In this document: positions 53,378-62,657 of the stretch, in pieces
Layout: each line of letters starts with the position of its first letter
Numbering within the stretch: position 1 is the stretch's first letter
Source: CAYNRE01 sp964399535
GTDB lineage: Bacteria > Planctomycetota > Planctomycetia > Pirellulales > CAYNRE01
NCBI GenBank assembly: GCA_964399535.1
Contig: CAYNRE010000072.1
Span: forward strand, 1-64,000
DNA length: 64,000 nt
Direction: 5' to 3'
Translations under genes and position numbers: made by a program
Notes under the pieces: generated by a model
Seen by the model: only the letters and a program-made list of their open reading frames with translations
Told to the model about the DNA's origin: nothing
Databases searched by the model: none

Positions 53378-53692
53378 CGTGATGCTTTCTTGTGCCACAG
53401 GGAGTTGGGCCTGTCGCTGATCTTACTGGCGCGCACCGCGAGTGCGAAAGGCAGCGGCGAACCCCCGGGGGGGCCGAAGGTGTCCGGATGGAAAGGTTGG
53501 CCCGCGCAAGGCAGTTGCGAACAAGCTCGGGGCGTGCCATCGCCGGGTTCGGGGCTTTCCGCGACTGGGTCCACCCGCCAGAATAGGCGATTCACCGGGC
53601 CGGAATCGGCCGGCTCGGGCTGGTCGCGGCGGATGACCCCCCGCGCCTAGCGAAAACCGGCCCCCTCGACTTACTGTCGTGAGTGAACTGTC
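53378..53692. other. divergent intergenic stretch upstream of hisD
   Basis: About 315 bases between the aldolase gene (minus) and hisD (plus). A 14-bp near-tandem repeat (actgtcgtgagtga then actgtcgtgactga, 53673-53700) spans the hisD start. No promoter pair is clear. Confidence 0.45.
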
Positions 53693-53700
53693 GTGACTGA
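53673..53700 (+). repeat. 14-bp tandem repeat spanning the hisD start
   Basis: Two 14-base units differ at one position (actgtcgtgagtga / actgtcgtgactga). Each supplies a GTG start. The first GTG (53679) opens a five-codon frame whose TGA (53694-53696) overlaps the hisD GTG (53693). Confidence 0.75.
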
Positions 53701-55069
53701 ACCGCTGATCGAAGGCCTGTTCCAGCGCGACGTGCGCGGGGGCGACCCGGACCAAGCGCTGGCCGAGTTGCAGCGTCGCCTGGGCCCTCAGGGGAACCAA
53801 GTGAGCGAGGCCGGGCGCCGCCGCACGATCGAAGTGTTTGGCGAGCCGCTCTCGCCCCAACAGGTCGTCGAGCGCATTTGCGAGGATGTTCGCGGGCGGG
53901 GCCTCGAGGCGGTTCTGGAATACTCGGCCCGCATCGACGGAGCGGCCTTGACCGCCGACACCGTTCGCGTGCCCGCCGCCGAATTGGCGGCCGCCCATGC
54001 CGCCGCCGACCCGGCGCTGTTGGCCACCGTGCGCCGCGTTCGCGACGCGGTACGGGCATTTCAACATGCCATTTTGCACCACGACGTGGCGATCGAGGGG
54101 CCCCACGGCGGCCGCCTGCGGCAGCGCTATACGCCGCTGTCGCGGGTGGGTATCTGCGTGCCGGGCGGCGCCGCGGCCTACCCTTCGACCGTGCTGATGA
54201 CCGCCGTGCCGGCCCAGGTGGCGGGGGTCGGTCAAATTGCCGTCGTCGCTCCGCCCACGGCCAACGGGGCCTACAACCAGGGCCTCTTGGCCACCTGCCA
54301 CGAGCTGGGTTTGAGCGAAGTGTATCGCCTGGGAGGAGCCCAGGCCGTGGCCGCGCTGGCCCTGGGGGTCGAGGGGCTGCCGAGGGTCGACAAAATCGTG
54401 GGGCCCGGAAACCTGTTCGTGGCCCTGGCCAAGAAGTACGTCTATGGCGAAGTCGATATCGACTCCATCGCGGGCCCCAGCGAGGTGGTGGTGCTGGCCG
54501 ACCATACTGCCCGGGCCGACTGGGTTGCCGCCGATCTGATTGCCCAGGCCGAGCACTCGCCCGGAGCCAGTGTGCTGGTAACCTGGGACGAGGCGCTCTA
54601 TCGCCAGGTACCCGGGGAATTGGCCGCGCAGTTGCTCCGGTTGGATCGGGGCGATCTGGCGCGTGCCAGCCTGCTGGCGTTTGGGGGGCTGGTGCTGGTC
54701 GACGATGCCGCCACCGCGGCGCGAATGGCCGACGCACTGGCCCCCGAACATTTGCACATTCAGGCCCTGCAGCCCGAGCGAATTTTGGACCAGATTCCTC
54801 ATGCCGGCGCGGCGTTTCTGGGCCCTTACTCGCCGGTGTCGCTGGGAGATTACGTGGCCGGTCCGTCGCATGTGCTGCCGACCAGCGGCACGGCCCGGTT
54901 TGCCAGCGGGTTGTGTGCCAACGATTTTTTGCGTCGGACCAGCGTTATCGAGTTCTCCGCGGAAAACCTGGCCCGGGTGGCGCCCGACGTCCGCGGGCTG
55001 GCCGAGCGCGAAGGGCTGGGAGGGCACTGGGCCAGCGTTGCCTTGCGGCTGAAGAACGAAACGGGCTGA
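53693..55069 (+). CDS. hisD: Histidinol dehydrogenase
   Basis: 458 residues from GTG 53693; somewhat long for the family (about 430) because of the N-terminal extension. 'SRVGICVPGGAAAYPSTVLM', 'VDKIVGPGNLFVALAKKYVYGEVDID' (in parts), 'AGPSEVVVLAD' and 'AEHSPGA' are family blocks; the zinc ligands are among Gln/His of the last two. It oxidises histidinol to histidine in two steps, the last reactions of the pathway. hisC follows 58 bases on. Confidence 0.96.
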   Translation: MTEPLIEGLFQRDVRGGDPDQALAELQRRLGPQGNQVSEAGRRRTIEVFGEPLSPQQVVERICEDVRGRGLEAVLEYSARIDGAALTADTVRVPAAELAAAHAAADPALLATVRRVRDAVRAFQHAILHHDVAIEGPHGGRLRQRYTPLSRVGICVPGGAAAYPSTVLMTAVPAQVAGVGQIAVVAPPTANGAYNQGLLATCHELGLSEVYRLGGAQAVAALALGVEGLPRVDKIVGPGNLFVALAKKYVYGEVDIDSIAGPSEVVVLADHTARADWVAADLIAQAEHSPGASVLVTWDEALYRQVPGELAAQLLRLDRGDLARASLLAFGGLVLVDDAATAARMADALAPEHLHIQALQPERILDQIPHAGAAFLGPYSPVSLGDYVAGPSHVLPTSGTARFASGLCANDFLRRTSVIEFSAENLARVAPDVRGLAEREGLGGHWASVALRLKNETG

Positions 55070-55127
55070 GCTCCGCCGAACCCACCCGCCGCGCGAAATC
55101 GATTTGTCAGCAGCGAAACCGAGAACC

Positions 55128-56174
55128 ATGAGCTACGTGCGTCCTGAAATTGCCGCCATGGCTGGCTACGCCCCCGGCGAACAGCCCCAGGCCGGCAAGT
55201 TCATCAAGCTGAACACCAACGAGAACCCGTATCGGGCTTCGCCGGCCGTGGCCCGGGCCATTCACCAGGCGCTCGAGCGCGGGCTGGAGCGCTACCCCGA
55301 TCCGCTGGCCAACGGCTTTCGCCACCGGGCCGCGGCGCTGTTGGGGGTGGAGCCCGAGTGGATTCTCTGTGGCAACGGCAGCGACGACCTACTCACGATC
55401 GTGACCCGGGCCTTTGTCGGCGCGGGACAGCGATTGCGATTGCCTTACCCCAGCTACATCCTCTACCGCTCGCTGGCCGAACTGCAGGGCGCCAAGTCGG
55501 AAGAGCGGCAGTTCTCGCCCGATTGGAAGCTCACCGCCGAGTTCTTCCAGGCGAGCGACGATCTGCGGTTGGTGTTTTTGCCGAACCCCAATAGCCCCTC
55601 GGGCACCGTGGTGCCTGCCGGCGAGGTACTGCGGCTGGCCGAGGCACTACCCTGCCCGCTGCTGGTCGACGAGGCTTACGCCGAATTCGCCGAGACGAAT
55701 TGCCTGGACCTGGTGCGCCGCTCGGAGAAGATTCTGGTTTCGCGAACGCTCAGCAAGAGTTACTCCCTGGCGGGCCTGCGCTTCGGATACCTGGTGGCCC
55801 AGCCCCGGGTGATCGAGCAGTTGGTCAAGGTGAAGGATTCGTACAACTGCGACACGTTGTCGATCGCGGGGGCCACGGCCGCGATCGACGATCAGGCCTG
55901 GCTGGCCAGCACCCGCGGCAAGATCCTGGCCACGCGTGCTCGACTGTCGGCCGGCCTGGCCGAGCTGGGGTTCGCGGTGGTTGCCTCACAGGCGAACTTT
56001 GTCTGGGCCCCGCATCCGACCTGTCCGGTCCGCCCGCTTTACCAGGGGCTTAAAGATCGCCAGGTGCTGGTGCGGTATATGAATTTCCCCGGTTGGGGCG
56101 AAGGGTTGCGAATTTCGGTGGGCACCGACGACCAGATCGACGCCTGCCTGGCCTACCTGCGGGAGTTGATGTAA
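55128..56174 (+). CDS. hisC: Histidinol-phosphate aminotransferase
   Basis: 348 residues from ATG 55128. 'IKLNTNENPYRASPAV', 'GNGSDDLLTIV', 'PNPNSPSGTVV', 'LVDEAYAEFAE' and the PLP lysine in 'SRTLSKSYSLAGLRFGY' are the aminotransferase class I/II (HisC) blocks. It makes histidinol phosphate from imidazole-acetol phosphate. It sits between hisD and hisB, in pathway company. Confidence 0.96.
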   Translation: MSYVRPEIAAMAGYAPGEQPQAGKFIKLNTNENPYRASPAVARAIHQALERGLERYPDPLANGFRHRAAALLGVEPEWILCGNGSDDLLTIVTRAFVGAGQRLRLPYPSYILYRSLAELQGAKSEERQFSPDWKLTAEFFQASDDLRLVFLPNPNSPSGTVVPAGEVLRLAEALPCPLLVDEAYAEFAETNCLDLVRRSEKILVSRTLSKSYSLAGLRFGYLVAQPRVIEQLVKVKDSYNCDTLSIAGATAAIDDQAWLASTRGKILATRARLSAGLAELGFAVVASQANFVWAPHPTCPVRPLYQGLKDRQVLVRYMNFPGWGEGLRISVGTDDQIDACLAYLRELM

Positions 56175-56842
56175 GCCTAGGCTTTTGGTTCTTCAGAGAT
56201 TTCCGTGGGTCATTAGGGCTACGGAAGTTCCTTGGGCCTGGTGTGGCGTTGACTGCCTGGTGCTGGAAAGGTGATCCGTGGCTGAGCCTGGTGCGGGCTT
56301 GTGGCGCTCGGCTCGGGCTCGACGGTTCGCTGGAAAACGGCCGGGGGTAGAATCCCGCCGCCTCGACCGCGCTCACGAACAACGCGCCACGGCCCGCAAA
56401 CGGGTGACGGGCCGAGGCGACGGTGACGGCACTGGGGCGTCGAGGGGGCCATTGCCAAAGGGAAAACGGTCTCCTAGCCCTGCCACCCGCTTCGCCGTCG
56501 CCGAGCGCCAGCTCGCCCCGCCGAGGCCGTCAGGCCCCTGGCGACGCACGCGACCAGAAGCGCGGGCAGGGCGCCCCTGCTGCCTGCGAGCCCGAGCTAG
56601 AGGAGCTTGAGCCACCAGGTGCCAACCCCTGGGCATCTGCGCCAGCCGCTCCACCCACGAAGTTTCCCGAAGAACCAGGCTTTTTGCTCGCGAGCGCCCT
56701 CGATCGGTGGGTTTCGCGGCCTGGCTGGATCAACCCCGTGCGGCAAACACGCCCGGTCCACTGCTGGGCCGTGTGGTAGAGTTGTAAGTGGGCCCAGCGG
56801 GGGCCTTCGAGCCTCCGGTGGATGGACCGAGAGAGACCAGGC
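56175..56842. other. long gene-free stretch between hisC and hisB
   Basis: About 670 bases. The plus- and minus-strand frames here have no domain. The gap is unusual inside a his cluster and may hold a hisB promoter; I see none clearly, nor any riboswitch or attenuator peptide with histidine runs. Confidence 0.45.
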
Positions 56843-57436
56843 ATGGCACGTCGGGCAACGATCCAGCGAAAAACGGCGGAGACCGAGATTTGCCTCTCGC
56901 TCGACCTAGACGGCTCCGGACGCTCTCAGGTCGATACGGGGGTCGGATTCTTCGACCACATGCTGACCCTGTTGGCTCGCCACGCGGTCATCGACTTGGA
57001 AGTATCGGCCCGGGGCGATCTGCACGTCGATGCCCATCACACGGTGGAAGACACCGGTATTGTGCTGGGGCAGGCCCTGCGGCAGGCGCTCGGCGACAAG
57101 TCGGGCATCCGCCGTTATGGACACTTCACGCTCCCCATGGACGAGACGCTGGTGACCTCGGCAATCGACCTATCGGGCCGGATGGCCGTGGTTTACCGGG
57201 CCGAGTTCCCCACCTTCAAAATTGGCGATTTCGATACGCAGCTCGTCGAGGAATTCTGGTACGCCGTGGCGGGTAACGCGCTCTGCAACTTACACATCCT
57301 GGTTCACTACGGACGCAACAGCCATCACCTGGCCGAAGGAATCTTCAAGGCCACGGCCCGGGCCCTGCGGATGGCGGTGGAGCCGGATTCGCGCGTCTCG
57401 GGCGTGCCGAGCACCAAAGGGACGTTGAGCGAGTAG
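56843..57436 (+). CDS. hisB: Imidazoleglycerol-phosphate dehydratase
   Basis: 197 residues from ATG 56843 (MARRATIQRKTAETEI); ATG 56822 also starts the frame. 'TGVGFFDHMLTLLARH', 'DAHHTVEDTGIVLGQAL', 'RRYGHFTLPMDE' and 'GRNSHHLAEGIFKATARALR' (in parts) hold the metal-binding histidines and glutamates. It dehydrates imidazole-glycerol phosphate. Length is that of the monofunctional enzyme. It is separated from hisC by a long gap. Confidence 0.96.
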   Translation: MARRATIQRKTAETEICLSLDLDGSGRSQVDTGVGFFDHMLTLLARHAVIDLEVSARGDLHVDAHHTVEDTGIVLGQALRQALGDKSGIRRYGHFTLPMDETLVTSAIDLSGRMAVVYRAEFPTFKIGDFDTQLVEEFWYAVAGNALCNLHILVHYGRNSHHLAEGIFKATARALRMAVEPDSRVSGVPSTKGTLSE

Positions 57437-57456
57437 GGCGGCGGCGCGCGCCCCGG

Positions 57457-57580
57457 CCCTCTCCCGCTGGGCGCGGGAGAGGGAGAAAAACTTCTCGCGC
57501 TGGAGTTCTTCGCGTCTTTGCCCCTTTGCGCCCTGGCGTTATGAGTTCCGTACCCTCGCCCCGCGCGAGCGGGGAGAGGG
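57457..57580. repeat. Paired CCCTCTCCC-type hairpins, REP-like intergenic element
   Basis: Hairpin one has arms 57457-57467 and 57473-57483 (ccctctcccgc / gcgggagaggg, exact). Hairpin two has arms 57553-57564 and 57569-57580 with one mismatch. The bases between them read 'ttcgcgtctttgcccctttgcgccctggcgtta', a run of cttgc/gcctt-like units. It lies between convergent hisB and the amine oxidase gene, so it may act as a two-way terminator. Confidence 0.75.
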
Positions 57581-57586
57581 TGGGCG

Positions 57587-58990
57587 CTAGCTGGCAGCGG
57601 CCCTGGCGGCCGAGCGCTCGAGCAGCCCTGCCACTTCGTCGGCGGCGCGGTCGCCCGATTGAATGGCTCCCTCGATGTAGCCGGTCCACTCCGTAGCGGT
57701 TTCGGTTCCAGACCAGTGAATGCGGCCGCACGGCTCGCGCAGCGCTGCGCCGCAACTGGTCATAACGCCGGGGCCCATCAGTCCCACGTAACAGCCGCGG
57801 CTCCAGGGGTCGGCCGTCCAATCCTTCTCGACAAAATCGACCGGCTGGGCCGCCTGCGGTCCGAAAAACCGCACGAATTCGGCGAGCACCGCCCTCCGGC
57901 GCTCCTCGGGTGAGTAGGGGGACCACTGCCGGGCCACCGCGCCGTCGCTGAACGTGACCAGGGCGGCGTGCGAGCCGTCGTGCGAGCAATCGTCGAACGT
58001 CGTGACGGTGATGCCCGTGTCGCTGAAGGCCTCGCCCGAGAAGCCCTGTTCGCGCCAAAACGGCCGCTCGTACACCGCCAGGTACTTAATGACCGAGCCC
58101 ATGGGCATGCTGGCGGTGAGCCGATCGCGCTGGGCAGGCAAAATCGGTTGGTAGTCGATCCGCCCGGCCAGAATTGGCGGCACTGCCACGACCACGCGTT
58201 GGGCTCGCCAGGCGCCCCGGTCGGCCCGAACCGTGACCCACTCGGCGTTTTGCTCAATCGCCCGCACGGGGCAGGAGAGCACCACGCGTGGTTCGAGCTG
58301 TTGGGCCAGCCGCTGCGAAAGTTGTTGCACGCCCCCGACCAGGCGCTCTTGCTGGGCTCCGCCCGGAATGTTGATCAGCCGCTCGAGCCCTCCGCCGGTG
58401 GCCAGGTAGCTGAGAAAATACAAGAACGAAATATCGCGCGGCTCGGCCGTGAACACGGCCCGGCAAACGATGTCGAGAAACAACCGGGCACCTGCGCTGC
58501 GGAGCCGGTGTTGCTTCCAGGTTTCCAGGGTCTGGCTGTCCCACTCCATGGCCCGCGGGGCTTTCCAGGGCTGGTCGGCGGGAAACTCGCGGCGAATTTG
58601 TTCCAACCGGCGGACGGTCCAGAACAGATCCCACTGGGTGCCCAGCGACAGCCAGGGTAATTCGCCGCGATAGGGGATTCGTTTGCCCTGCCAGGAGATG
58701 AGCTTGGTGCCGGCATGGTACTGAGCAAACGTGGCGATGCCCAACTCTCGACAAAGCGCGTAGAAGCGGTCTTGGGTGGGGCCGATCCACTGCCCCCCGG
58801 TGTCGAGCACTTCGCCCCCCACCGGCTGGCTGAGGGTGCGGCCGCCCACGCGATCGCGGGCTTCGAGCACGACGACCGAGAAGCCCTTTCGCGTTAATCG
58901 CCGAGCGGCACACAGTCCCGCCACGCCGGCGCCTACGACGACCACATCGACCAAACTGGCAGACGAAGACCCCGCGCTGGCTTGCGCCAT
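57587..58990 (-). CDS. Flavin monoamine oxidase-family protein
   Basis: 467 residues from ATG 58990. The dinucleotide-binding motif 'VVVVGAGVAGLCAARRL' (about 16-32) is followed by 'VVVLEARDRVGGRTLS', 'DTGGQWIGPTQDRFYAL' and, near the end, 'IHWSGTETATEWTGYIEGA' (in parts), the FAD contact of monoamine oxidases. It oxidises an amine to an imine with release of hydrogen peroxide; the substrate is unknown. It is the last gene of the minus-strand run from 63292. Confidence 0.93.
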   Translation of the reverse strand: MAQASAGSSSASLVDVVVVGAGVAGLCAARRLTRKGFSVVVLEARDRVGGRTLSQPVGGEVLDTGGQWIGPTQDRFYALCRELGIATFAQYHAGTKLISWQGKRIPYRGELPWLSLGTQWDLFWTVRRLEQIRREFPADQPWKAPRAMEWDSQTLETWKQHRLRSAGARLFLDIVCRAVFTAEPRDISFLYFLSYLATGGGLERLINIPGGAQQERLVGGVQQLSQRLAQQLEPRVVLSCPVRAIEQNAEWVTVRADRGAWRAQRVVVAVPPILAGRIDYQPILPAQRDRLTASMPMGSVIKYLAVYERPFWREQGFSGEAFSDTGITVTTFDDCSHDGSHAALVTFSDGAVARQWSPYSPEERRRAVLAEFVRFFGPQAAQPVDFVEKDWTADPWSRGCYVGLMGPGVMTSCGAALREPCGRIHWSGTETATEWTGYIEGAIQSGDRAADEVAGLLERSAARAAAS

Positions 58991-59031
58991 GTTCGACCCT
59001 TTCCCCGGGGGCGACCGCCCGCGGCGAACCC

Positions 59032-60285
59032 TCAGTTGCGCCAGGCCCCACGAATTACTTGCAGCCCGGCGAGCAGCGCCGCCAGCAGCCCCAAACAGAC
59101 CAGCACCACGAGCGGAACGACCCACCCTAGGCTAAAGAGTCCCACGGACCATTGCCACCAGTGGTCCCAGCGCACCACGACCCAGAGCGCGGCCAGGCAC
59201 AAAAAGGGCCCGAACGGTATCTCGGCGTCGCCGTGCATGAGCCACTGAATGGCTCCGAGCACGAGCCCGCAGAAGGGGGAGAGAAAAAACACCAGCAGGC
59301 AGGGTTGCCAGCCGAGGAACGCCCCGAGCATGGCCATGAGCGTGACATCGCCGAAGCCCATCGCCTCGCGACTGAGCACGGCGGCGCCGATCAGCCTTAC
59401 TGCCCAAATCAACCCGCCGCTGGCAGCCATGCCGATCAGTGCCGTGAGCAGCCCCTGCCAGGCGGCGCCCCCCCAACTCCAAACCAGGGCCACGAGCGGA
59501 GGCCCCAGCAGCGCCAACAGCCCCACCAGGCGAGTCAAAGGGTCGCGGGCCAGGTGCGCCCCGAAGATGCGCCAGGCCAAGCGCCAACCGCGTCGGGGCC
59601 GCCACACCCGGGGCAGAATCGCAAGGCACCACCCCCAGTAGCAACCGCAGGCCAGGGCCAGCGCGCTCCACTGGGGCGACCCCGCTAGCTGCCGCGGCCA
59701 GGGGGCGGGCGAAACCGCCGTGAGAAAATCGAGGCCCAGGCGGCCGCCGTCGAGCAGCTTCTCGATCGGCAGCGCGGTCTGTGGCAGCCAGGCCGCCAGG
59801 ACCAGGCCCAGCAGGGTGCCCGGCAGCGTGATGGCGTCGGGGATGGTCTTCTCGTCCAAATCGATCAGCGAGGCTACGAGCATCAGCACCAGCAGCACCG
59901 CGTGGGCGGCGAACTGGTAGTGGGCCGCCAACAGGGCCTGGGGCTCGCGCCGCAGCGGCAGGGGAATCAGCCCGAGTTCCCCGATTTCCCAGCCGTAGAG
60001 CAGCACCAGAGCCAGGGCCAGGCCGAGTTCGACCACCAGCGGCCGTACCCAGAACCAGGCTCCGTGCCGGTGTGATTCGCCACGCATTAGCAGCCAACCC
60101 AGTACCGGCAGCCGGGTGCGCCAGTCGGGATGCCGCAGCTCGACCGGTCGCAGCCAGGGGCTGACGTGCCGCCCATTCCAGGCCAGCCGATAGGTTCCCA
60201 GGTTGACCGCGGCGCCGGCCGCCAGGCCCAAGATCGCCAAGATCCCCAATCGCAGTTCCCAATCCAGCGCCATCCAAGCGTTCAC
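59032..60285 (-). CDS. Prepilin peptidase (A24 family), without the cysteine zinc motifs
   Basis: GTG 60285 (GAGG five bases upstream) gives 417 residues; GTG 60291, overlapping the shikimate kinase TGA as GTGA, is equally possible. About eight membrane helices. Catalytic aspartates lie in 'LIDLDEKTIPDAIT' (about 140) and 'MGFGDVTLMAML' (about 308). The region 'RLPVLGWLLMRGESHRHGAWFWVRP' corresponds to the PilD zinc loop, but the CXXC pairs are gone. It cleaves type IV prepilin-like leaders; in Planctomycetes pseudopilin-like leaders are very common. Confidence 0.88.
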   Translation of the reverse strand: MNAWMALDWELRLGILAILGLAAGAAVNLGTYRLAWNGRHVSPWLRPVELRHPDWRTRLPVLGWLLMRGESHRHGAWFWVRPLVVELGLALALVLLYGWEIGELGLIPLPLRREPQALLAAHYQFAAHAVLLVLMLVASLIDLDEKTIPDAITLPGTLLGLVLAAWLPQTALPIEKLLDGGRLGLDFLTAVSPAPWPRQLAGSPQWSALALACGCYWGWCLAILPRVWRPRRGWRLAWRIFGAHLARDPLTRLVGLLALLGPPLVALVWSWGGAAWQGLLTALIGMAASGGLIWAVRLIGAAVLSREAMGFGDVTLMAMLGAFLGWQPCLLVFFLSPFCGLVLGAIQWLMHGDAEIPFGPFLCLAALWVVVRWDHWWQWSVGLFSLGWVVPLVVLVCLGLLAALLAGLQVIRGAWRN

Positions 60286-60287
60286 GC

Positions 60288-60821
60288 TCACCTCGCGCCG
60301 GCTGAATCGGGAAACAGGTGGGCCAGGATCTCGTCGGCCAACTGGCCGGGCGTTCGCTCGTCGGTATCGACCGCGAAACGGGCCAGCTCGCCGTAAAGCG
60401 GTCTTCGGGCAGCGAGCAACTGCTCGATCTCGGCGGCGCCCCCCAAGGGGGTCAGGTTCGGCCGGCGATCGCGCGTGGAGGGATCTTGAGCCAGGCGGGC
60501 CACGATGGTTTGGGGGGTGGCCATCAACCACACCACGGGGCCCAGGGCGCGCAGCACGGACCGATTCGCCTCGCGAAGCACGATTCCGCCGCCGGTGGCC
60601 ACCACGGTGCGATCGCTCCCAGCCAACCGGGCCAACGCGGCCGACTCCAAATCGCGAAAGGCGGGCTCGCCCTGGCGGGCAAAGATCTCGGCGATCGAGC
60701 AGCCGGCCTGCGCCTCGACCAGGGCGTCGGTATCGACCCACTTCCAGCCGAGACGAGCAGCCAACATCTGGGCCAGGCTCGACTTGCCGGTTCCACGATA
60801 GCCGATCAATACCAGGTTCAT
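60288..60821 (-). CDS. aroK: Shikimate kinase
   Basis: 177 residues from ATG 60821. Walker A is 'IGYRGTGKSSLAQML' (Lys13), then 'WVDTDALVEAQAG' (Asp pair binding shikimate), 'FRDLESAALARL', 'VVATGGGIVL' and 'LAQDPSTRDRRPNLTP' (lid with the Arg). It phosphorylates shikimate in aromatic amino-acid synthesis. It lies between the kinase gene (about 140 bases upstream) and the prepilin peptidase gene, which it overlaps or nearly overlaps. Confidence 0.95.
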   Translation of the reverse strand: MNLVLIGYRGTGKSSLAQMLAARLGWKWVDTDALVEAQAGCSIAEIFARQGEPAFRDLESAALARLAGSDRTVVATGGGIVLREANRSVLRALGPVVWLMATPQTIVARLAQDPSTRDRRPNLTPLGGAAEIEQLLAARRPLYGELARFAVDTDERTPGQLADEILAHLFPDSAGAR

Positions 60822-60962
60822 CGCTACCCAAATTCGTCCAGCCAATGCTTCCGTCCGGCACGGCGCCGGCCGCTTCCGGGAGGGGGCTGCGCCGGGCAGA
60901 GGGCGGGGAGCCGTGGCCCCCGCCGGTGGCCGCTGAGCTCGAGGCGTTAAAACCCGAGGCGG

Positions 60963-62657
60963 TTACCCCGTGGCAGCCGCCGCCTGACTCCGCAGCCGCT
61001 GCCGATGATACTTCCAACCGGGCACCAAGAAACAGGCGCCCGAGACAAACCCGAACATCAGCACCCCCCACTGCGGCCAGAGGGCCATGGGAAAGGTGAG
61101 CAAGAACAAGATCACGGCCTGAATGTAGAAGGCCCCGGTCAGTATGCTGGCTTTGATCAGAAAGATCATTCCACTGGTCAGGGCCAACACGGGCGAAAGA
61201 GTGAGCACCGGCAGCCCCATTTGAATTTCGATAAAAAACAGCAGCACGCTGGCCAATACCGAGGCCGCCCAGATGTGGGCTACCTGGCGTTCCACAAAGG
61301 TGACGGGTCCGGCGCGGCGCCGCAGCATCCAAAAAATCACGGCCCAGGTTCCCAGCCCCAGCCCCCAAACGGCCAGATAGGGCCAGGGCGACGACACACC
61401 GCGCCACTGGATGAGCGTGGTTACCACGCAGAGCACCATCAGGGCCAGGCTATGCCACATCCAGAGCAGCCCCCAGTTCTCCAGCACCGTGGCATGGTGC
61501 GTTTCCCGGAAGACCCGCGAGAGCACTTCGGAGAAGCCACCCGAGCGGGCTGAAACTGGCTCTCCGGCCAGGTAGGCCTCGAGATCGTCGGCCAGCGCGC
61601 CGGCCGAGGCGTAGCGCAGCTCGGCCGGTTTTTGCAAGCAGCGCAGGGCGATCATTTCCAGGTCACGGTCGGCCCGCGGGTTGAGCACGCGGGGCGGGAC
61701 CGGGTCTTGTTCGAGCACCAGCAGTACCGTGTCGACCGGGGTGGCCGCCTGGAACGGTGGCCGCCCGGTCAGCATCTGGTACAGAATGGCGCCCAGGCTG
61801 TAGACATCGCTGGCCGGGCCGATCTCGCCGCGACTGCCCGCGGCCTGCTCGGGCGACATGTAGCTGGGCGTCCCAAGAATGGCCCCGCTGTGGGTCAGTT
61901 CCTGTTCGGCGGCCACCTGCTTGGCCAGGCCGAAATCGCTGACGTAGGGGTGCTGGTCGGCATCGAGCAAAATATTGGCTGGCTTCAGGTCGCGGTGCAA
62001 CACCCCATGGCGGTGGGCGAAATCGACCGCCCGGGCCACCGCGGCCAGCATCTCGGCTGCCTGGCGCGGCGGCAGGGGCCCTTCGCTGAGCCGCCGGGCC
62101 AGCGTGGTCCCTTCGATCAGTTGCATGCTGAAAAAAGGCTGGCCATCGACCTGGCCAACTTCGTACACCGGCACCAGGTGCGGGTGTTCGAGCCGAGCGG
62201 CGGCCTCGGCCTCGGCGCGAAACCGGGCCAGTTTCCCGGCGCTGGCCAACTCGGCCCGCAGCAACATTTTCAGGGCCACGGTGCGGTCGAGACTGATCTG
62301 GCGGGCCCGGTAAACAATGCCCATGCCGCCCCGGCCCAGTTCGGAGGTGAGTTCGTAGTCGCCCACGCGAAACGGGAGCCGAAGGGGGACCGGGCCAGCG
62401 ACCGCGCCCAGGGTTTCCGGCGGCGCGGCATTGGGCAGGTGATCGGCCACGTGCGAGACCAACTCATCGGCCAGGCACCCGGCCCGCCATAGTTCTCGCA
62501 ATTCGTCGACCAGGTCGGGGTGCAGTTGGGTCAATCGCTCGAAGTCGGGAGTTTCTCCCTGCCGCGCTTGGTCGGTGCAGGCGGCCAGCACTTCGGCCAG
62601 GCGCAGGTCGCGCTCGCTGGGGGGTGGTTCGACGATCGGGCCGCGGGTCTCGCTCAC
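60963..62657 (-). CDS. Ser/Thr protein kinase with C-terminal membrane part
   Basis: 564 residues from GTG 62657, overlapping the sigma factor TGA by four bases. The kinase domain has 'GRGGMGIVYRAR' (about 109), 'VALKMLL', 'HRDLKPANILLD' (about 220), 'VSDFGLAKQ' (about 240) and 'GTPSYMSPEQAAG'. Four to five hydrophobic helices follow between about 400 and 550. It is predicted to sit in the membrane with its kinase domain in the cytoplasm. The gene pair with an ECF sigma factor is a planctomycete hallmark. Confidence 0.93.
   Translation of the reverse strand: MSETRGPIVEPPPSERDLRLAEVLAACTDQARQGETPDFERLTQLHPDLVDELRELWRAGCLADELVSHVADHLPNAAPPETLGAVAGPVPLRLPFRVGDYELTSELGRGGMGIVYRARQISLDRTVALKMLLRAELASAGKLARFRAEAEAAARLEHPHLVPVYEVGQVDGQPFFSMQLIEGTTLARRLSEGPLPPRQAAEMLAAVARAVDFAHRHGVLHRDLKPANILLDADQHPYVSDFGLAKQVAAEQELTHSGAILGTPSYMSPEQAAGSRGEIGPASDVYSLGAILYQMLTGRPPFQAATPVDTVLLVLEQDPVPPRVLNPRADRDLEMIALRCLQKPAELRYASAGALADDLEAYLAGEPVSARSGGFSEVLSRVFRETHHATVLENWGLLWMWHSLALMVLCVVTTLIQWRGVSSPWPYLAVWGLGLGTWAVIFWMLRRRAGPVTFVERQVAHIWAASVLASVLLFFIEIQMGLPVLTLSPVLALTSGMIFLIKASILTGAFYIQAVILFLLTFPMALWPQWGVLMFGFVSGACFLVPGWKYHRQRLRSQAAAATG

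Noticed and set aside
53423..55129. 568-codon open frame antisense to hisD
   Set aside because: hisD motifs are complete on the plus strand; the antisense product has low-complexity G/H/Q-rich text.
56278..56779. Arg/Pro-rich frames between hisC and hisB
   Set aside because: No domain; several frames of equal length on both strands are open, as expected from composition.
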